Shown: positions 54,131 to 63,907 of the stretch, piece after piece
Position numbering within the stretch: the first letter of the stretch is position 1
Layout of the letters: each line of letters begins with the position of its first letter
Source of the DNA: Ruoffia halotolerans
GTDB lineage: Bacteria; Bacillota; Bacilli; Lactobacillales; Aerococcaceae
Assembly (NCBI RefSeq): GCF_014049385.1
Contig: NZ_JACAOA010000011.1
Span: 1 to 64,000, forward strand
Length of the DNA stretch: 64,000 bases
Reading direction: 5' to 3'
Position numbers and translations under genes: made by a program
Notes under the pieces: generated by a model
The model's database searches: none
What the model was told of the DNA's origin: nothing
What the model saw: only the letters and a program-made list of their open reading frames with translations

Positions 54131-56314
54131 ATGAACGGAAAATTCTTTAACCTAATGCAAACATTAGGTAGATCTTTCATGTTACCGATCGCTTTATTAC
54201 CGGTAGCTGGTCTGTTTCTTGGTATTGGTGCAACCATTACTGGGGACGCATTTGTTGCACAGTGGGGCTTAGAAAATATTCTAGGCGAAGGTACAATCCT
54301 TAACGGGATCTTAAGTATCTTGACTGATGTTGGAGACATTATTTTTGGAAATCTGGCATTGTTATTCGCAATTGCGGTGTCGAGTAGTTTAGCTAATGCC
54401 CGTAAAGAGGTTGCGGCACTTTCGGCCGTTATTGGTTACTTAGTCATGTATCAATCAATTACTAGTACATTGGCAAACTTTGGTGACATTGAGACATTAA
54501 AAGGAATCAACGGTTTAGTTGGTTCAGTCTTAGGTTTTGAAGAAACATTGAATACAGGAGTATTCGGTGGGATTATTATCGGGTTAGTTGTTGCATACTT
54601 ACACAACAAATTCTACCGTGTTAAATTCCCAGATGCTTTATCATTCTTCGCGGGAACTCACTTTGTTCCAATTATCTCAACCGTTGCTGCTTTAATCGTT
54701 GGTGCAATCTTAGCCTTCGTGTGGCCATTCATCGGTGGGGGAATTGCTTGGTTAGGTGAGACAATCGCAGGATCTGGTCCAATAGGTGGGTTCTTCTACG
54801 GTTACGTATACCGTGCATTAATTCCATTCGGATTACACCACGTGTTCTACTTACCATTCTGGCAAACGGCTATGGGTGGTTCTATTGAGGTTGCTGGTGA
54901 AGTAGTTAACGGAGCGCAAAACATTGTCTTCGCTCAATTACAAAATGGTGACGTTATTAGTCCAGAAGCGGCTAAATACTTCTCATTCGCATTCCCAATG
55001 ATGTTAGTTGGTTTCCCAGCTGCAGCATTAGCAATGTACCATACAGCTAAACCTGAACGTAAAGATGATGTTAAAGGTCTTTTATTCTCAAGTTCATTAA
55101 CATCATTCTTAACAGGTATCACCGAACCAATTGAATTCTCAATTCTATTCGCATCACCAGTATTATACTTTGGAGTGAATGCGGTATTAGCAGGTCTTTC
55201 AGTTGTTATTGTTCAATTATTAAATATTGGGGTTGGGTTTACCTTCTCTGCTGGTTTCTTAGACTTCTTCTTATACGGTATGTTACCGGGTAATGAGAGA
55301 ACTAACTGGATTATCTTAGCGATTTATTCAATTATTTGGGGTCTAGTTTACTACTTCCTATTCCGTTGGGCGATTACGAAATTCGACTTAAAAACACCCG
55401 GTCGTGAAGATGATGAAGAAGAAACTCGTTTACGTAGTAAAGATGAGTACCGTGAAGAACATGGTATTGGTCAAGCTGCTAAAACAACAACAACTTCATC
55501 TACAGGTGAATTAACTGAAGATGAGTTACGCTCACAACAAATTTTAGAAGGTCTTGGTGGACAAGACAACTTAGCAAGCTTTACTAACTGTGCAACACGT
55601 CTACGTGTGACCGTTGAAGATGGTGAGCAAGTGAATCAAGCACAATTACGTCGTACAGGTGCTGCTGGAGTTACTGTAAGTGGTAAATCTGTACAAGTTA
55701 TCTATGGTACTCAAGTTGGTGGAATTGCGACTGACTTAGAAGATTATATTAACCGTGTTAACAAAGGTGAAATTCAAGTCACTGAAGCTACTTCTAAAGA
55801 AGCAGAAGTAGTTGTGGATGAAGAGCCAAAAGCAACTCCAGCAAAAGAAGCGACTGAACAAACAGTTGAAGGAATCGCAAGTCCATTAACAGGTCGTGTG
55901 GTTGCTTTAACAGATGTTCCAGATGCAGCTTTTGCAAGTGAAGCATTAGGTAAAGGGGCAGCAATTGAGCCAACAATTGGTGAAGTTGTATCACCAGTTA
56001 ATGGTAAAGTTGTTACTGTATTCCCAACGGGTCATGCAATTGGTTTACAAACTGAAGCTGGCGCTGAAATCTTAATTCACATCGGTCTTGATACAGTTAA
56101 TTTAGACGGTAAAGGCTTCAATGTGTTAGTTGATGCAGACGAAGAAGTAACTGTTGGACAAAAATTAGTTGAATTCGATATTGATCTAATTAAAGAAGCT
56201 GGTTACTCAACAATTACACCTGTTGTTGTAACAAACACAGCAAACTATAACAATGTCTCTGCTTCTGAGTTAGAAACAGTTAACGCAGGTGACGAGTTAA
56301 TTACAATCGAATAA
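54131..56314 (+). CDS. ptsG: Glucose-type PTS transporter EIICBA
   Basis: This 727-residue fusion imports and phosphorylates glucose. The IIC membrane domain (about 1-425) has ten or so helices and TGITEPIEFSILFASPVLYF. IIB (about 465-545) has the phosphocysteine in FTNCATRLRVTVED. IIA (about 590-725) has the phosphohistidine in EILIHIGLDTVNLDGKGF. The order C-B-A is typical of Firmicute PtsG; maltose or N-acetylglucosamine are less likely alternatives. The ATG at 54131 follows AAAGGGGAATC; an in-frame ATG-less start at 54110 has no ribosome site. Single-gene transcript. Confidence 0.9.
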   Translation: MNGKFFNLMQTLGRSFMLPIALLPVAGLFLGIGATITGDAFVAQWGLENILGEGTILNGILSILTDVGDIIFGNLALLFAIAVSSSLANARKEVAALSAVIGYLVMYQSITSTLANFGDIETLKGINGLVGSVLGFEETLNTGVFGGIIIGLVVAYLHNKFYRVKFPDALSFFAGTHFVPIISTVAALIVGAILAFVWPFIGGGIAWLGETIAGSGPIGGFFYGYVYRALIPFGLHHVFYLPFWQTAMGGSIEVAGEVVNGAQNIVFAQLQNGDVISPEAAKYFSFAFPMMLVGFPAAALAMYHTAKPERKDDVKGLLFSSSLTSFLTGITEPIEFSILFASPVLYFGVNAVLAGLSVVIVQLLNIGVGFTFSAGFLDFFLYGMLPGNERTNWIILAIYSIIWGLVYYFLFRWAITKFDLKTPGREDDEEETRLRSKDEYREEHGIGQAAKTTTTSSTGELTEDELRSQQILEGLGGQDNLASFTNCATRLRVTVEDGEQVNQAQLRRTGAAGVTVSGKSVQVIYGTQVGGIATDLEDYINRVNKGEIQVTEATSKEAEVVVDEEPKATPAKEATEQTVEGIASPLTGRVVALTDVPDAAFASEALGKGAAIEPTIGEVVSPVNGKVVTVFPTGHAIGLQTEAGAEILIHIGLDTVNLDGKGFNVLVDADEEVTVGQKLVEFDIDLIKEAGYSTITPVVVTNTANYNNVSASELETVNAGDELITIE

Positions 56315-56341
56315 TGATTGGAATTAATAACTAAAGTTTAT

Positions 56342-56383
56342 AAAGAAACCGCTAGTATCGGAAAAGGTACTAGCGGTTTCTTT
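56342..56383 (+). terminator. Terminator of ptsG
   Basis: AAAGAAACCGCTAGTA pairs with TACTAGCGGTTTCTTT. Confidence 0.9.
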
Positions 56384-56591
56384 GCCTTCTTAGGGATGAT
56401 AGCGTTTAACAGGAAGAATTTAAATTCATTCATCCAGCTAAGCCAAATAATAGGAACAACTCAATCCAATTCTTCCGCTTCTACTAAATAAAGCATACTA
56501 ATCAAAGGGTATAACTTACATATTTCAAGTATTTAAACTACTTAAGGAAGAAAGCATCAGGTCGTTATAAATTTTCAGGAAGTAGATATAT

Positions 56592-57564
<973 letters not shown>

Positions 57565-57572
57565 ATTTAAGG

Positions 57573-57606
57573 GAGCTGCCTACATTTTAAGTAGGTGGCT
57601 TTTTTA
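57573..57606 (+). terminator. Terminator after the GH1 pseudogene
   Basis: AGCTGCCTAC pairs with GTAGGTGGCT, then TTTTTT. Confidence 0.85.
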
Positions 57607-57733
57607 ATGGGGGAAAATCGGAAGTTAGTAAACGAATTTATTAGGGCTACGAGATTCCACTCTCGCATCAAAATTTCCAAGCAAATTCCACCAAATTATT
57701 ATAAATAATTATTCATAATTTGCTAGCAAGCAT

Positions 57734-57762
57734 TTGTAACCGTTTACACTGAGTGGTATAAT
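57734..57762 (+). promoter_or_regulatory. Mannose PTS promoter overlapped by a perfect cre site
   Basis: TTGTAA (57734-57739) and TATAAT (57757-57762) are spaced 17 bp, with a TG extension before the -10. TGTAACCGTTTACA (57735-57748) matches the CcpA cre consensus TGWAANCGNTNWCA at all 14 positions and overlaps the -35. Confidence 0.8.
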
Positions 57763-57800
57763 TTCTATGTAAGGCATTTTTGAGTAGAGGAGGAAGAAAG

Positions 57801-58775
57801 ATGGTAAGTATTATTTTGGCGAGTCATGGAAAGTTTGCTGAAGGATTATTACAATCAGCACAGATGATTTTTGGAGAGCAGGATCAGATTGAAACTGTGA
57901 CCTTTATGCCAGAGGAAGGGCCGGAAGATTTGAAAGCCAAGTTGGAGACAGCTATTTCGTCATTTAGTTCAGATGCAGAGATTTTATTCCTAGTCGACCT
58001 TTGGGGAGGGACACCGTTTAATCAAGCGAATATTTTATTTGAGGAGATGTCAGAACGGGCTGCGATTGTATCTGGAATGAATTTGCCGATCTTACTTGAA
58101 GCTTTAGGAACACGGATGGGAATGGAGAAAGCACACGAAGTTGCGACGCACATTCGTGGTCAGGAACAAAGTGGTATTCGCGTTCGACCCGATGAGTTAA
58201 CCCCAGAGATAGAAGCGGGGGTTATTTCTGAAACAAGTGGGCGAGCGCAATTAGAGCCAGGAACAGTGATTGGAGACGGTCAGATAAAATACGTCTTGGC
58301 GAGAGTCGATACTCGTCTATTACACGGACAAGTGGCAACTGGTTGGGTAAAAAGTGTGAATCCAACCCGAATCATTGTTGTATCAGATAAGGTGGCCAAT
58401 GACGAGATGCGTAAGACATTAATTAAACAAGCGGCACCTCCAGGCATACGGGCGAATGTAATACCGATTGCTAAATTAGCAGAGATCAATGAAGATCCGC
58501 GATTTGGTGGTACAAGAGCGCTTCTATTATTTGAAACGCCACAAGATGTGTTGGAAGCAATTAATCAAGGGGTTGACATTGATGAAGTGAACTTAGGATC
58601 CATGGCACATACAAAAGGAAAAGTCATGATTAATAACTCAGTTTCCGTTGACGATGATGACGTGAAGACAATTATGGAGCTAAAAGATAAAGGCGTAAAA
58701 TTCGATGTACGTAAAGTGCCGGCGGATTCAGCTCAAAATCTTGAACGGCTACTTAAAAAACAAAATTTAATATAG
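57801..58775 (+). CDS. manL: Mannose-family PTS EIIAB component
   Basis: This 324-residue cytoplasmic protein passes phosphate from HPr to the sugar. IIA (about 1-135) has His9 in ILASHGKFAEG and ends before a linker rich in Glu and Gly. IIB (about 158-322) has ARVDTRLLHGQVATGWVK with the phosphohistidine. Start at 57801 follows GAGGAGGAAG. It heads a four-gene operon with manM, manN and manO and is controlled by a promoter with a perfect cre site. Glucose, mannose or glucosamine are the probable substrates. Confidence 0.9.
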   Translation: MVSIILASHGKFAEGLLQSAQMIFGEQDQIETVTFMPEEGPEDLKAKLETAISSFSSDAEILFLVDLWGGTPFNQANILFEEMSERAAIVSGMNLPILLEALGTRMGMEKAHEVATHIRGQEQSGIRVRPDELTPEIEAGVISETSGRAQLEPGTVIGDGQIKYVLARVDTRLLHGQVATGWVKSVNPTRIIVVSDKVANDEMRKTLIKQAAPPGIRANVIPIAKLAEINEDPRFGGTRALLLFETPQDVLEAINQGVDIDEVNLGSMAHTKGKVMINNSVSVDDDDVKTIMELKDKGVKFDVRKVPADSAQNLERLLKKQNLI

Positions 58776-58792
58776 ATTAAGGAGGATTCAAA

Positions 58793-59596
58793 ATGACAGA
58801 CATTACATTAATTCAAGTTGCCCTTATTATTATAGTGGCGCTTTTTGCAGGATTTGAAAGTGTTCTGGATGAGTTCCAATTACATCAGCCTATTATTACG
58901 TGTACGTTAATCGGACTTATTACAGGTAATCTAGCTGAAGGACTTTTATTAGGAGGGCAATTACAACTGATTGCCTTAGGCTGGATGAACATTGGTGCAG
59001 CGATGGCACCTGATGCTGCTTTAGCCGGCGTTGTTTCTGGGATTTTAGTATTAGTCCAAGGAGCCTCAATGGGTGAAGGGATCGCGGTGGCGATTCCGTT
59101 AGCAATTGCTGGACAAGTGTTAACTATCTTTATTAGAACGGTTGCGGTAGGTTTATCTCATTATGCTGACCGCAAAGCAGAAGAAGGAAATATTAATGGT
59201 GTAGCATCTGCGAACATCCTAGCTCTAATGTTACAAGGCTTACGTGTTGCGGTTCCGGCTGGTTTAATTTTAATGGTTTCAGCTCAAACAGTAACTGATG
59301 CCTTAAATGCCATTCCAGATATTATTACTGGTGGATTGAATGTTGCCGGTGGAATGATTGTTGCGGTAGGTTACGCAATGGTTATTAATATGATGGCTTC
59401 AAAAAGCTCATGGCCATTTTTCTTCATGGGATTTGCTTTAGCAGCAGTATCTGAACTGAATTTAATTGCCATGGGTATTATTGGTTTAAGTATTGCTCTC
59501 GTTTATATTTCTATTGCACCACAATTTAACAATAATTCAGGTGGTGGTGGAAATTCCGTCGAAGCTGCTTTAGATGACATTTTAGAAGATTATTAG
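58793..59596 (+). CDS. manM: Mannose-family PTS EIIC component
   Basis: This 267-residue membrane protein is the IIC subunit. FAGFESVLDEFQLHQPIITC and GNLAEGLLLGGQLQLIALGW are diagnostic of ManY/ManM. About six to seven helices are expected. It forms the sugar channel with IID. In related bacteria this complex is also a receptor for class IIa bacteriocins. The ATG follows AAGGAGGA; 17 bp separate it from manL. Confidence 0.9.
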   Translation: MTDITLIQVALIIIVALFAGFESVLDEFQLHQPIITCTLIGLITGNLAEGLLLGGQLQLIALGWMNIGAAMAPDAALAGVVSGILVLVQGASMGEGIAVAIPLAIAGQVLTIFIRTVAVGLSHYADRKAEEGNINGVASANILALMLQGLRVAVPAGLILMVSAQTVTDALNAIPDIITGGLNVAGGMIVAVGYAMVINMMASKSSWPFFFMGFALAAVSELNLIAMGIIGLSIALVYISIAPQFNNNSGGGGNSVEAALDDILEDY

Positions 59597-59611
59597 ATAG
59601 GAGGGTATAAA

Positions 59612-60562
59612 ATGACTGAAGAAGTAAGAAAAGATCGTATAAAATTAACAAGAGCGGATCGGATGCGCGTGTCATGGCGAATGACTTTTATACAAGCATG
59701 TTGGAACTTTGAGCGGATGCATAACGTGGGTTGGGTATACGCCTTAATTCCTGCGATTCGAAAATTATATACAACAAAAGAAGATAGAAGTGCTGCACTT
59801 CAACGTCACTTAGAATTCATTAATACTCACCCGTACTTACAAGCGCCAATTGCTGGGGTTGTACTTGCTTTAGAAGAAGAGAAAGCAAATGGTACTGATA
59901 TTGATGACCAGGCGATTCAAGGTGTGAAAGTTGGGATGATGGGACCTCTGGCGGGAGTTGGTGACCCAGTATTCTGGGGAACTTTAAGACCTGTATTAGG
60001 TGCTTTTGCGGCGTCACTCGCTTTATCTGAAAGTATTTTTGGACCGATTATTTTCTTCCTAGCATGGAATATTATCCGTATCTTATTCTTATGGTACACA
60101 CAAGAATTGGGATATAGATCTGGGAACGAAATCACAAAAGACTTAAGTGGGGGTGTTTTACAAAAAATTACTCAAGGGGCGTCAATTCTAGGAATGTTTA
60201 TTATGGGAGTGTTAGTGCCAAGATGGACAACCATGAACTTCCCCTTAGTACTATCTCAAGTAGAAAATAACCCGGATACAATGGTTGATTTCCAAGCATT
60301 GACTGATCAAGCGAACAGTAACGCTTTGTCTGTCGACACGATACGGGATATTATTCTACAAGTCCAATCGGGAGCGAATGTCGCGACTGAAACGACGATG
60401 ACCTTGAATGACGTACTAAATGATTTGTTACCAGGGTTAATGCCACTAATTCTAACGTTCGCATGTATCTGGCTACTCCGTAAGAAAGTGAGCCCAATCG
60501 CGATAATCGGTGGAATATTTGTCCTAGGAATTGCGCTATATTCAGTTGGAATTATGGGTTAA
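59612..60562 (+). CDS. manN: Mannose-family PTS EIID component
   Basis: This 316-residue membrane protein is the IID subunit. FIQACWNFERMHNVGWVYAL, LQRHLEFINTHPYLQAPIAG and VGMMGPLAGVGDPVFWGTLR are strongly conserved in ManZ/ManN. Two to three helices lie in the last third, including GLMPLILTFACIWLLRKKV. It has a polar insertion (about 225-275) between membrane parts, as in bacteriocin-sensitive homologues. The ATG follows AGGAGGG, 15 bp after manM. Confidence 0.9.
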   Translation: MTEEVRKDRIKLTRADRMRVSWRMTFIQACWNFERMHNVGWVYALIPAIRKLYTTKEDRSAALQRHLEFINTHPYLQAPIAGVVLALEEEKANGTDIDDQAIQGVKVGMMGPLAGVGDPVFWGTLRPVLGAFAASLALSESIFGPIIFFLAWNIIRILFLWYTQELGYRSGNEITKDLSGGVLQKITQGASILGMFIMGVLVPRWTTMNFPLVLSQVENNPDTMVDFQALTDQANSNALSVDTIRDIILQVQSGANVATETTMTLNDVLNDLLPGLMPLILTFACIWLLRKKVSPIAIIGGIFVLGIALYSVGIMG

Positions 60563-60568
60563 TGTTAA

Positions 60569-60934
60569 ATGTCAGCTGATTTTTTAAATGCAACGGTTGA
60601 ATATACTACACGTGTCAATGCAATGTTGAACCCAATTATTCCCAAATCTGGTTTGTTATTAATGGGTGAGAAGGGAATTGAGTTCCGCTCAGAAAAAGGT
60701 CCGGGCTTTATTCAAATCCCCTGGACTTCTGTTGAAAATATCTTCGTGCAAATGTTATTCGGCGGACGTTATGTCCGCGGGTTTACAATCGCGACAGATG
60801 AAGGGCAGCTATTTGAATTTGTGGTCAATGATGCGAAAGATACTTTGAAATACATGCGCAAGTATCTTGAACGTGGCGTTTTTCAAGCGAGTAAAAGTAA
60901 TATCAGTAAAGTATTAGGCCAATTCAAGAAATAA
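60569..60934 (+). CDS. manO: DUF956 family protein (ManO)
   Basis: This 121-residue soluble protein is the DUF956/ManO regulator-like protein that often ends mannose PTS operons. KSGLLLMGEKGIEFRSEKGP, IQIPWTSVENIFVQMLFGG and GRYVRGFTIATDEG fit the family's PH-like beta fold. It starts 6 bp after manN with a poor ribosome site, so translation is probably coupled. A role in modulating the operon is proposed in the family, but its mechanism is not known. Confidence 0.85.
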   Translation: MSADFLNATVEYTTRVNAMLNPIIPKSGLLLMGEKGIEFRSEKGPGFIQIPWTSVENIFVQMLFGGRYVRGFTIATDEGQLFEFVVNDAKDTLKYMRKYLERGVFQASKSNISKVLGQFKK

Positions 60935-60937
60935 ATA

Positions 60938-60998
60938 AAAGAACTTGTTCTGTAGCAACTCGCTTTAAGAAGTTGTTGTAGGATAAGTTCTTTTTTGT
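60938..60998 (+). terminator. Terminator of the man operon
   Basis: AAGAACTT and AAGTTCTT form the outer stem, and AGCAACT and AGTTGTT an inner stem, followed by TTTTTTG. Confidence 0.8.
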
Positions 60999-61006
60999 TC
61001 ACTCCA

Positions 61007-61147
61007 CTAAAAATATCCACTCATGACGGATTGTCTGCAAAATCTTTAACTTTTTACTACTCTGTCTACGATTATTACCACAGAAATAACCTGAGTCCAC
61101 GTATGAAAGGGGTATGTCTCTGGTTGCCCAAGTTCATACGGCCAGTA
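61007..61147 (-). mobile_element. Relic end of an IS related to the 26-kb IS3 element
   Basis: The region aligns with the noncoding end at about 27515-27657. Shared blocks are TTCACT, CTAAAAAT, ATGACGGATTGTCT, TCTACRATTAT and ACAGAAAT, ending TTCATACGGCCAGT against TTCATAGGACCAGT. There is no transposase next to it. It is the remains of a deleted copy directly after the man operon terminator. Confidence 0.7.
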
Positions 61148-61215
61148 AAAATTCGCAAATACGTATTCGAAAAAGATTCGAGCGCTCGATTCCACATTGG
61201 ACTATATTTTCTCAA

Positions 61216-61247
61216 ACAAAAAAGCCGAGGAGCATTGTGCCCCTCGA
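61216..61247 (-). terminator. Terminator of the DUF2382 gene
   Basis: On the minus strand GAGGGGC and GCTCCTC form a stem with a short ACAAT loop, followed by GGCTTTTTTG. Confidence 0.75.
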
Positions 61248-61277
61248 CAATCATATTGAATTGCTGAAAATAATCTA

Positions 61278-62360
61278 TTATAGTCTAGTATCTTCGTCTT
61301 TGAAACGATCAGTTTCGTCATTGACACGACCAGTTTCGTCATCGACTTCTAATTCTTCATGACGCGTTGTTTCCGTTACAGTTTCACGGTCAGTGTGAGT
61401 TGTTTTCTCAACTTCAACTTCGTCAGTAACTACTGTTTCTTTGTCTACAACAACTTCTTCCTCAGAAACTGGAATAACGATTTCTTCTTCTTGGAAAGCG
61501 TCTCCGTCAGCGACGTTATCTGGAGTGTCCGTCGGTGTTGAGTGGCGAATATGAATTTCTTCGCGCTCAACTGGAACTTCAATCGTTTCAGTGTCTTCAA
61601 CTACTTCTTTTGTAATTGACACATCACCTATGTCTTTTTTACGTACATCAGCATGTACTTGTTCTTCATGTAGGCGAATACGTTCTGTTTCAGTACCAGT
61701 TTCTGTATCAGCGTCAGGAGCAAATTCTCCGACAGGTTCACCATGAGCTTCGATATGAGTTTCTTCACCAACGATGTGTGGATCATAGTCATTATCTTCA
61801 ACATTCACATCATCGTAATCATAATCTGGTTCAGTGTTCTCTGTAGTTCCAGCAACATAAGCAGCATCGCCATCGATTGTTTCAGGTGTATCTTCTGATA
61901 AACCAGCTGATGTTCCTACTGCTCCAGAGAATGCTGCAGTTTCAGTATTGACTGTATCAGTTGGCGTCGTATCAGAAACATAGTCATCTGTTCTTACTTC
62001 ACGTGTTTCAGTTGTATTAAAGGCAGGAAGTTGACTTTCAAATTCTTGGTCAACTAATACTAATAGTTCATCGCGACTTAATGAGTCTTCGTATTGCGTT
62101 AAATCAACGTTTTCAAATTCTTCATCGTTATCGTCATCGTCCCAGCCAAATAATTTTGCAAAGAATCCACGATTGTCTTCATGTTGCTCGTCCAATAATT
62201 CACCATAAGAGATAAATTCTGCTTCGCCATTATATGCATGTGCTTGTGATCCAACTAGAGCGACGCTATCGCGAGGAACGCCTTGATTAATAACATGTGC
62301 CACTGCGTCTTCTGCTTCAACGACTGTAGGGTAAACCCCATAAACGTATTTCTTAACCAT
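61278..62360 (-). CDS. Stress protein with YflT-like N-terminus and DUF2382 domain
   Basis: This 360-residue acidic protein has an N-terminal YflT/GSP17M-like domain (KKYVYGVYPTVVEAEDAVAH, LVGSQAHAY). A long acidic, low-complexity middle is rich in Thr, Glu and Asp. A DUF2382 domain follows (IRLHEEQVHADVRKKDIGDV, then VEREEIHIRHS and ISVSEE-type strands). The tail repeats DETGRVNDETDRFKDEDTRL. The combination is common in Firmicute general-stress proteins of unknown action. The ATG follows AAAGGAAG. It is monocistronic. Confidence 0.8.
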   Translation of the reverse strand: MVKKYVYGVYPTVVEAEDAVAHVINQGVPRDSVALVGSQAHAYNGEAEFISYGELLDEQHEDNRGFFAKLFGWDDDDNDEEFENVDLTQYEDSLSRDELLVLVDQEFESQLPAFNTTETREVRTDDYVSDTTPTDTVNTETAAFSGAVGTSAGLSEDTPETIDGDAAYVAGTTENTEPDYDYDDVNVEDNDYDPHIVGEETHIEAHGEPVGEFAPDADTETGTETERIRLHEEQVHADVRKKDIGDVSITKEVVEDTETIEVPVEREEIHIRHSTPTDTPDNVADGDAFQEEEIVIPVSEEEVVVDKETVVTDEVEVEKTTHTDRETVTETTRHEELEVDDETGRVNDETDRFKDEDTRL

Positions 62361-62551
62361 AAAACAACTTCCTTTCTTTTTTTAAACTGTTCTATGCATT
62401 AAGTATAAAACAAAAATGATGTGAATATAAAGTAAAACGCCTCGAGAGAATGAAATACTTTTATTTAAGAATATATCAATTTTACTATATAAAGATAATG
62501 AATAAGTCGTATATCCAAGAAAATATAATTATAAATTTTGAAAAATGTAAA

Positions 62552-62580
62552 CAAAAAACCAGCACAAAATGTACTGGTTC
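62552..62580 (-). terminator. Terminator of the second nucleotide-sugar dehydrogenase gene
   Basis: On the minus strand ACCAGTAC-ATTTT-GTGCTGGT is followed by TTTTTTG. Confidence 0.8.
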
Positions 62581-62584
62581 ATTA

Positions 62585-63907
62585 TTATAGACGCCAGAAA
62601 CTGTAACCAGCTTCAGTATAAGCCTCTTTATTTAAGATACTTTTCACATCTAAAATGATGCGTTTTTCATTCGCTAAATCTTGATTAAATAGGGCAGTGA
62701 TTTCTTCAAAAGAAAGAGCTTTGAATTCATCATGTCCAACAGCTAAAAGAACGGCATCAGCATCTTTAACGTCAGCTAAATCAGTTAACGATACACCATA
62801 CTCAGCTTTAGCATCCTCTGAGTTCGCCCATGGATCTACAATAGTTGGTTTAATATCATATTCACGGAGGCGTTTAATAATGTCATTCACTTTTGAATTA
62901 CGTGTATCTGGAGTATGTTCTTTAAACGTTAAACCAAGGATAACTACATTAGAATCAATGGGTGTTTTACCCGTACGGATTAATTCTTTAATTAGTTTAT
63001 CGGCAATAAATTCACCCATGCCATCATTAATTTGACGACCGTTTGAAATAATTTGACTATGGTAGCCTAAGTTCTCAGCCTGATATACAAAGTAATATGG
63101 ATCCACGCCAATACAGTGGCCACCGACTAGTCCAGGGGTGAAGCCGAGAGCGTTCCATTTTGTATTCATTGCATCAATAACGTCTTTAGAATCAATCCCC
63201 ATACGGTCAAAAGCAAGAGCTAATTCGTTCATAAAAGCGATATTAATATCACGTTGTGAATTCTCAACCACTTTCGCAGCTTCAGCGACTTTAATACTAG
63301 GGGCTTTATGAACACCCGCTTTAACAACAATCTCATACACTTTTCCAATTTCATCTAAATACTCTGGAATCGATGATGAGACGATTTTTGTAATGGTTTC
63401 AAGTGTATGGACCTTATCTCCTGGATTAATTCGCTCAGGCGAATATCCAACAACAAAATCAACACCATGTGTTAAACCAGACTCTTCTTCAAGAATTGGA
63501 ATACAGACATCTTCAGTCACGCCAGGGTACACAGTTGACTCATAAACGACGATAGACCCTTTAGAAAGGTTTTGTCCAATCGTGCGGGTTGCACTTGTCA
63601 CAGGCGTTAAATCAGGCGTTTTGTCATGATTAATCGGTGTCGGAACTGAGACGATTAAGAAACAAGCCTCTTTTAATTTAGCAGGATCATTCGTAAATTC
63701 TAAATCCGTTTCTTTAATCGCGTCATCACCAACTTCTTTAGTTGGGTCCACGCCTTCTTTATAAAGTTCGATTTTCTTAGGATTATAATCATACCCAATT
63801 GTATCAATTTGTTTTGCAAAAGAAATTGCGATGGGCATACCAACATAGCCTAAGCCAATCACAGCTAGCTTTGCTTCTTTATTTAGTAATTTGTTATATA
63901 TTTCCAT
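62585..63907 (-). CDS. Nucleotide-sugar dehydrogenase, UDP-HexNAc type (TviB/WbpO-like)
   Basis: This 440-residue enzyme oxidises a UDP-sugar at C6. It has the Rossmann motif VIGLGYVGMPIAI (about 16-28), VVYESTVYPGVTEDVC, GYSPERINPGD, AAKVVENSQRDINIAFMNEL and the catalytic-cysteine motif LVGGHCIGVDPYYF. LGLTFKEHTPDTRNSKV marks the C-terminal domain. This pattern belongs to the UDP-N-acetylhexosamine (GalNAc or GlcNAc) dehydrogenases rather than UDP-glucose dehydrogenase. It probably supplies an acidic sugar for capsule or wall polymer. The ATG follows AGAGGAGA. Confidence 0.85.
   Translation of the reverse strand: MEIYNKLLNKEAKLAVIGLGYVGMPIAISFAKQIDTIGYDYNPKKIELYKEGVDPTKEVGDDAIKETDLEFTNDPAKLKEACFLIVSVPTPINHDKTPDLTPVTSATRTIGQNLSKGSIVVYESTVYPGVTEDVCIPILEEESGLTHGVDFVVGYSPERINPGDKVHTLETITKIVSSSIPEYLDEIGKVYEIVVKAGVHKAPSIKVAEAAKVVENSQRDINIAFMNELALAFDRMGIDSKDVIDAMNTKWNALGFTPGLVGGHCIGVDPYYFVYQAENLGYHSQIISNGRQINDGMGEFIADKLIKELIRTGKTPIDSNVVILGLTFKEHTPDTRNSKVNDIIKRLREYDIKPTIVDPWANSEDAKAEYGVSLTDLADVKDADAVLLAVGHDEFKALSFEEITALFNQDLANEKRIILDVKSILNKEAYTEAGYSFWRL

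Noticed and set aside
61114-61362. Small plus-strand frames after the man operon
   Set aside because: They overlap the IS relic and the antisense of the DUF2382 gene, with no ribosome sites or protein-like features.
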